A stretch of DNA of 64,000 nt. It comes from Ilyonectria destructans. Its lineage: Eukaryota > Ascomycota > Sordariomycetes > Hypocreales > Nectriaceae. Under the pieces are notes generated by a model. It saw only the letters and a program-made list of their open reading frames with translations. It was not told the DNA's origin and did no database searches. The stretch spans positions 930,001 through 994,000 of the forward strand of contig JAHEWK010000020.1 of NCBI GenBank assembly GCA_020740775.1, given 5' to 3'. Position 1 is the stretch's first letter. Each line of letters starts with the position of its first letter. Shown here in pieces: positions 60,777 to 64,000 of the stretch. Both the position numbers and the translations under genes were made by a program.

Positions 60777-62190
60777 GATTCCTTAAACTCGGACAACGGT
60801 AATATGTCAACGCTGTGGGCTGGTGGATTCCAGTAAATCCTAAGTCGAACCCGACACTTCGGAGCCTGGTCTAGGACCTGTTGTTGGATTGCGCAGGAAT
60901 GCTGAGTGCACCTGATGAGAAAGTAGTTCTTATTGTTATTGTTCTTCTTGCAATCGAAGGACCTTTAAGACCTTATATCTTCGAGTGGTCCCTTCTAGGA
61001 CTTGAGTCCTAGAAAGTCCTACGATCAAGTCCTACGATCTAAGTTTTAGGACTTCAAACCTTAACTTTAATCCGGAAGTTGAGGAGGAATCCTCAGTTCT
61101 TCCAACAGGACCTACCATCATCTGTCAACCAAGCAGCCGCAGCATAACATCCCACCCTTCCGAGAAGAGGCTTTGCCTTAGGCACCCAGTGTTCATGGCC
61201 ATCCGCATTGTGAGAATTATGGATACGTGCATAATCTTTATGACCGTCTTGAACTTCTTCCGCAATGCCATTGAGATCCGACCTGTCGCCGCTATCAGGA
61301 ATGACAAGGCTCGTGACGTCGTCAACCCTGATCGCGTCCTTATGGACGTCTTGCCAATACTGCAATTCAGGCCAGATATACACAGTCCGCAGCGACTCGA
61401 AGAACAAGAGTAGGTACCTGAAATGGTCGCTTCTGGGCGTGTCCCCTCGTCCCTGCCTCCAGACCAATTCATCGTCTCTGGGTGGAGTCCCTAACCGACG
61501 AGGAACATGTGATCGGTATCCACCGTAGAGGAATGCCACGTGTTTGAAGGAGGAAACGATGTCGCGAAAGGAGGCAAATAGGCTGGCATCTTGTGGGAAA
61601 TACTCATCAATATCTGGAATTCGCCTACGGAGCCCACTCTCACGAGACTCTCGAGGTTGTGCACCATTTGTGTGGTCGTCGGTCAGATCTGGCACATTCG
61701 TGATGAGAAGCACGTCCCTCGCCGGATCGCATCGGACAAGTAGGTACCGACGGTGAGCGCCATGCCAGTACCGGTCGTAAACGCGAAGTACCTTCGAATA
61801 TCGGGAGAGAACGGCGTGGCGTCCTTCGCGACAAGCCAGGTTGATGTTCAGCAGAGCCTGTTCTGATGCCAGGTCAGTGCTTGCGAGCTAGTCTTCCTCG
61901 AGTGCAAAATAGCCATCCGTCATACAGATCGAGAAATTGCTACCATCCTCAGGGCTGAACTCATTGTAGCATTTACACCTGGCATGTCGCTGACAAAAGC
62001 TGCAACTGACCCTAACGCAGGCGTGTATGGTTGTAAATAGTCGTGAATAGACGGCAGCGCGGATTACCCGCTTCTTGGTTGCATATTCGAGAGCATAGTG
62101 GAAGATACGGAGGCGTAACTCCGCCGGAAGTTTCGCGAAGAAGGGAAATGCAGCGTCGGTGGCAGAGCCTTGAATCTGTGCCTCGGTCAT
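60777..62190 (-). pseudogene. 2EXR/F-box-like family gene, broken
   Basis: The minus-strand frame starts at 62190 and shows FPFFAKLPAELRLRIFHYAL near residue 16, the hallmark of the fungal 2EXR domain (F-box-like). A TAG at 61888-61890 interrupts it after 100 codons; the same frame then continues for more than 250 codons (LRVYDRYWHGAHRRYLLVRC, then FRYLLLFFESLRTVYIWPEL) to the solo LTR at 61107, where the product would stop at 61093. Past the LTR the frame appears to continue (from 60873 down to about 60777). Members of this family are common, numerous and of unknown role. With a stop and an LTR the gene should be dead, unless an unrecognised intron removes the stop. Confidence 0.75.
60879..61107. 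mobile_element. solo LTR in the 3' part of the 2EXR gene
   Basis: This 229-bp segment begins TGTTGTTGGA and ends TTCCAACA, flanked by the 5-bp duplication GGACC (60874-60878 and 61108-61112). The minus-strand host gene reads through the duplication on both sides, so the LTR replaced its C-terminus. Confidence 0.82.
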
Positions 62191-62612
62191 CCTGTAAGGT
62201 TGGTTTGTTCAGATGCTGAGTGTGAGTCGGTTTCAAGTGCCTGTTGGTTCGGACCAACTAAATTCTCTCTTGACAATGAGCCCGTTTTCTGCGTAACCCT
62301 AACTTAACTCTGACTAACTTTACCTCAACTGTGGTGGTCGGGAAATTTGAGCCAATCAGCGACTCGGCCCAAATGTTACCGTGTCAACCGTTGTTGTTCC
62401 CGACCCGGCTCGACCCACTCTCGCGAAACCAGGCGCCTGCCAGCATCTGAAATTCTTCCCTCCCCCCTTCCTTCCTGTCACCAAACACTTCCTCCACCAT
62501 CATATTATCATCACCCGTTTGTGGGAGAAGCTTTAGGGAGAGAAAAAAAAAGGTTTTCAGGCACCCTCTTCCTCGATTAAGCGGTCCCGGTTGCTCGGTT
62601 TTCATCGACACC
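62191..62612. promoter_or_regulatory. divergent intergenic region
   Basis: Holds the upstream regions of the 2EXR relic and the gene at 62613. Polypyrimidine-rich stretches (about 62450-62520) and a nine-A run precede the plus-strand ATG. No specific site is recognised. Confidence 0.45.
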
Positions 62613-63722
62613 ATGGCCGTCAGAAGAGATGAGCGACCGAGACAGACCCTCATGCGGGCAGCCGACGATGTGCCACCGATTAGGGCAGAGGAGCGACCGA
62701 TATGCGAGGAGTGGCTCCGGTCAATCGGCTTTCTTGCACCGGGACAGGACGAAGAGCTATGGCACACGATTGTCGGGAACTGGGAACGGTTCCTCAAGGC
62801 AACGAAGACGAGAATCACAGGGTCGGGCGCATCCCGCCGAGTCATCCAGAGCGCGGCCGCCAAACAGCGTGAGGCAGTCAAGCAAGCATTCTGGGACCGG
62901 ATCGATGGGCTCGAAGCTCTGTCCGAACGTTGGCCGGTAAAGGCACGCTTGACGCTCAACCAAAGCGTGGAAGGGCCTGATGCCAGACCGTTCGAGTCGC
63001 TGGCGGCGATATGGCTATTGGAAAAGCGGCGACGATTTCAGTCCATGTGGACGGGCTTGATATGCTTCCTGGCGTGGTCCATCAAGAATGACGAAGAAAG
63101 CCTGGAGGAGATGGGGTTGGAGTTGGACGAAGAGGAGAAAGAAGACGTGCTGGATCTGGGGATGACGGTAATGCCAGGATCGGACTGGTTTATGGGCGAT
63201 GATGATCCGGGAGACATACTTCAAGGATTCCTTACCAGAATGATCACGGGTGAGTCTGTGAACGCGCGGATGAATCCGCTGCTCTGGTGGACAGCAATTT
63301 TGGTACGGTCGGCGATCTCGGGCGAGGGGGAGGAAGACTTCATCAGTCGGGGGCGGTTCAGCATGAACATTTTGCCGCTGGATGTGGATATTAGGGACCG
63401 AATAGAGGCTGTCGGCTATTACAGCAAGGTCTTGATCCTAGACAAGGCGTTCAAAGGGTGGCAGAAGGGGAGAGTTGGGCGTGACGTCTGGCTGGAGGAG
63501 GTACTGCGGGACCTGAACGCAACGGACAACGAATGGCTCAACGAGAAGAACGGACAGCGGCCAGACGATCAGTTGGATAGACGAACGTGCCTGTCGCCAG
63601 GGTGGAAGATGATGCTAGAGCACCTAGGCAAAGAAGGGCATGAATGGCTGGGGCAGAATGAAGGGACGGTTATGTGGGAGGTCAGGAGGCTTCTGTCTTC
63701 GCTTAGGAGAGTTAGAGAGTAA
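62613..63722 (+). CDS. hypothetical protein, 369 residues
   Basis: Unrecognised. The frame starts in a good context (CACCATGGCC), ends with TAG-free TAA after 369 codons and has no interruption. It is acidic in the middle (LELDEEEKEDVLD), mostly helical by composition and rich in Trp; two hydrophobic stretches (FQSMWTGLICFLAWSI and PLLWWTAILVRSAI) are too short or polar for certain membrane spans. The regular Trp-rich helices and lack of repeats suggest a globular cytosolic or nuclear protein. There is no signal peptide. It is the rightmost gene and looks like host sequence rather than a transposon. Confidence 0.75.
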   Translation: MAVRRDERPRQTLMRAADDVPPIRAEERPICEEWLRSIGFLAPGQDEELWHTIVGNWERFLKATKTRITGSGASRRVIQSAAAKQREAVKQAFWDRIDGLEALSERWPVKARLTLNQSVEGPDARPFESLAAIWLLEKRRRFQSMWTGLICFLAWSIKNDEESLEEMGLELDEEEKEDVLDLGMTVMPGSDWFMGDDDPGDILQGFLTRMITGESVNARMNPLLWWTAILVRSAISGEGEEDFISRGRFSMNILPLDVDIRDRIEAVGYYSKVLILDKAFKGWQKGRVGRDVWLEEVLRDLNATDNEWLNEKNGQRPDDQLDRRTCLSPGWKMMLEHLGKEGHEWLGQNEGTVMWEVRRLLSSLRRVRE

Positions 63723-64000
63723 AGCGGTGGACGTAGAAGGAGAAAGGGGGGAGATTAACAATGGGAACAACATAAGTCGAAATAGTAAAACCCATAGATG
63801 CTACTATGTGTCTCATTTTAGCACTCTATTAATGTTTAGATAGTTGTGTCGCGTAGGTGGCGACCGATTACATTCCAAACAACGACGACCGCGTGTTGGA
63901 CTTGCCCATATTGTGGAGATACATGAGCAGATCGAGGGTTAGCCGGGGCAGTTCCAGTAGTAGTCCCTGTACATGCTCTTCATCTAACAGCTCTCGTCGC
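63723..64000. other. downstream sequence, no gene seen
   Basis: Only the 3' flank of the hypothetical gene; I see no further frame with support. Confidence 0.5.

Noticed and set aside
60589..60781. 5-bp duplication around the LTR-like segment at 60594
   Set aside because: The flanks TAAAC and GATTC differ, so it is reported only as a possible LTR.
61189..61756. Plus-strand frames over the 2EXR relic
   Set aside because: They overlap a minus-strand frame that is continuous over more than 350 codons with a recognised domain.
1..64000. tRNA or rRNA genes
   Set aside because: I looked for T-loop and B-box-like motifs and saw no convincing cloverleaf; a tRNAscan or Infernal run would be decisive.

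Overview
The window is genomic DNA of a filamentous ascomycete, most likely a sordariomycete. The evidence is short GT-AG introns with CTAAC branch sites, pogo/Fot-type transposons, a Crypton with a GCR1-type C-terminus, a Tad-like LINE, a chromodomain Gypsy element and HET-S/NACHT-WD40 incompatibility-type genes. It is a transposon-dense accessory region. Ordinary host genes appear only at the right end: an NmrA-like oxidoreductase, a broken 2EXR gene and an unknown gene at 62613.

Region 1 (1-25.2 kb) is nested mobile DNA. It holds a PIF1-type helicase remnant, a dead pogo relative, a hAT fragment split by an intact pogo element (4489-6698), a five-exon Crypton recombinase (7654-10463), a dead integrase-core transposase, a 5'-truncated LINE, and two more pogo elements (18562-20959 and 22806-25219). 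Each of the last two has been hit by a solo LTR, one in an exon and one in an intron.

Region 2 (26.3-37.8 kb) is an amyloid-signalling NLR cluster. An apparently intact HET-S homologue (29530-30396) stands head to head with a NACHT-WD40 NLR. A second apparently intact NLR lies at 31515-34609. A third NLR has lost its WD40 exon and stands head to head with a dead HET-S copy. All three NLRs carry, just upstream of NACHT, a short motif like the two C-terminal prion repeats of the HET-S protein.

Region 3 (37.8-53.1 kb) has a Mutator-like element with a 9-bp target duplication, a hAT element, and an NB-ARC/TPR-type NLR. The C-terminus of that NLR is split by a very young Gypsy chromovirus with identical 216-bp LTRs.

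Region 4 (55.06-60.2 kb) is the most unusual part. It is a large inverted duplication holding two divergent genes. Each begins with an identical 37-codon signal-peptide exon and ends with a related 37-codon exon. Between them lies a tandem array of 72-bp units, each unit being a 69-nt intron (GTAAGT, GCTAAC, CAG) plus a single 3-nt exon. The introns are nearly invariant while the one-codon exons vary strongly and are rich in Cys and Pro. The copies have 15 and 28 units. If spliced as the sites predict, they encode secreted peptides of about 86 and 99 residues whose cores are written one codon per exon. I know of no described system with this architecture.
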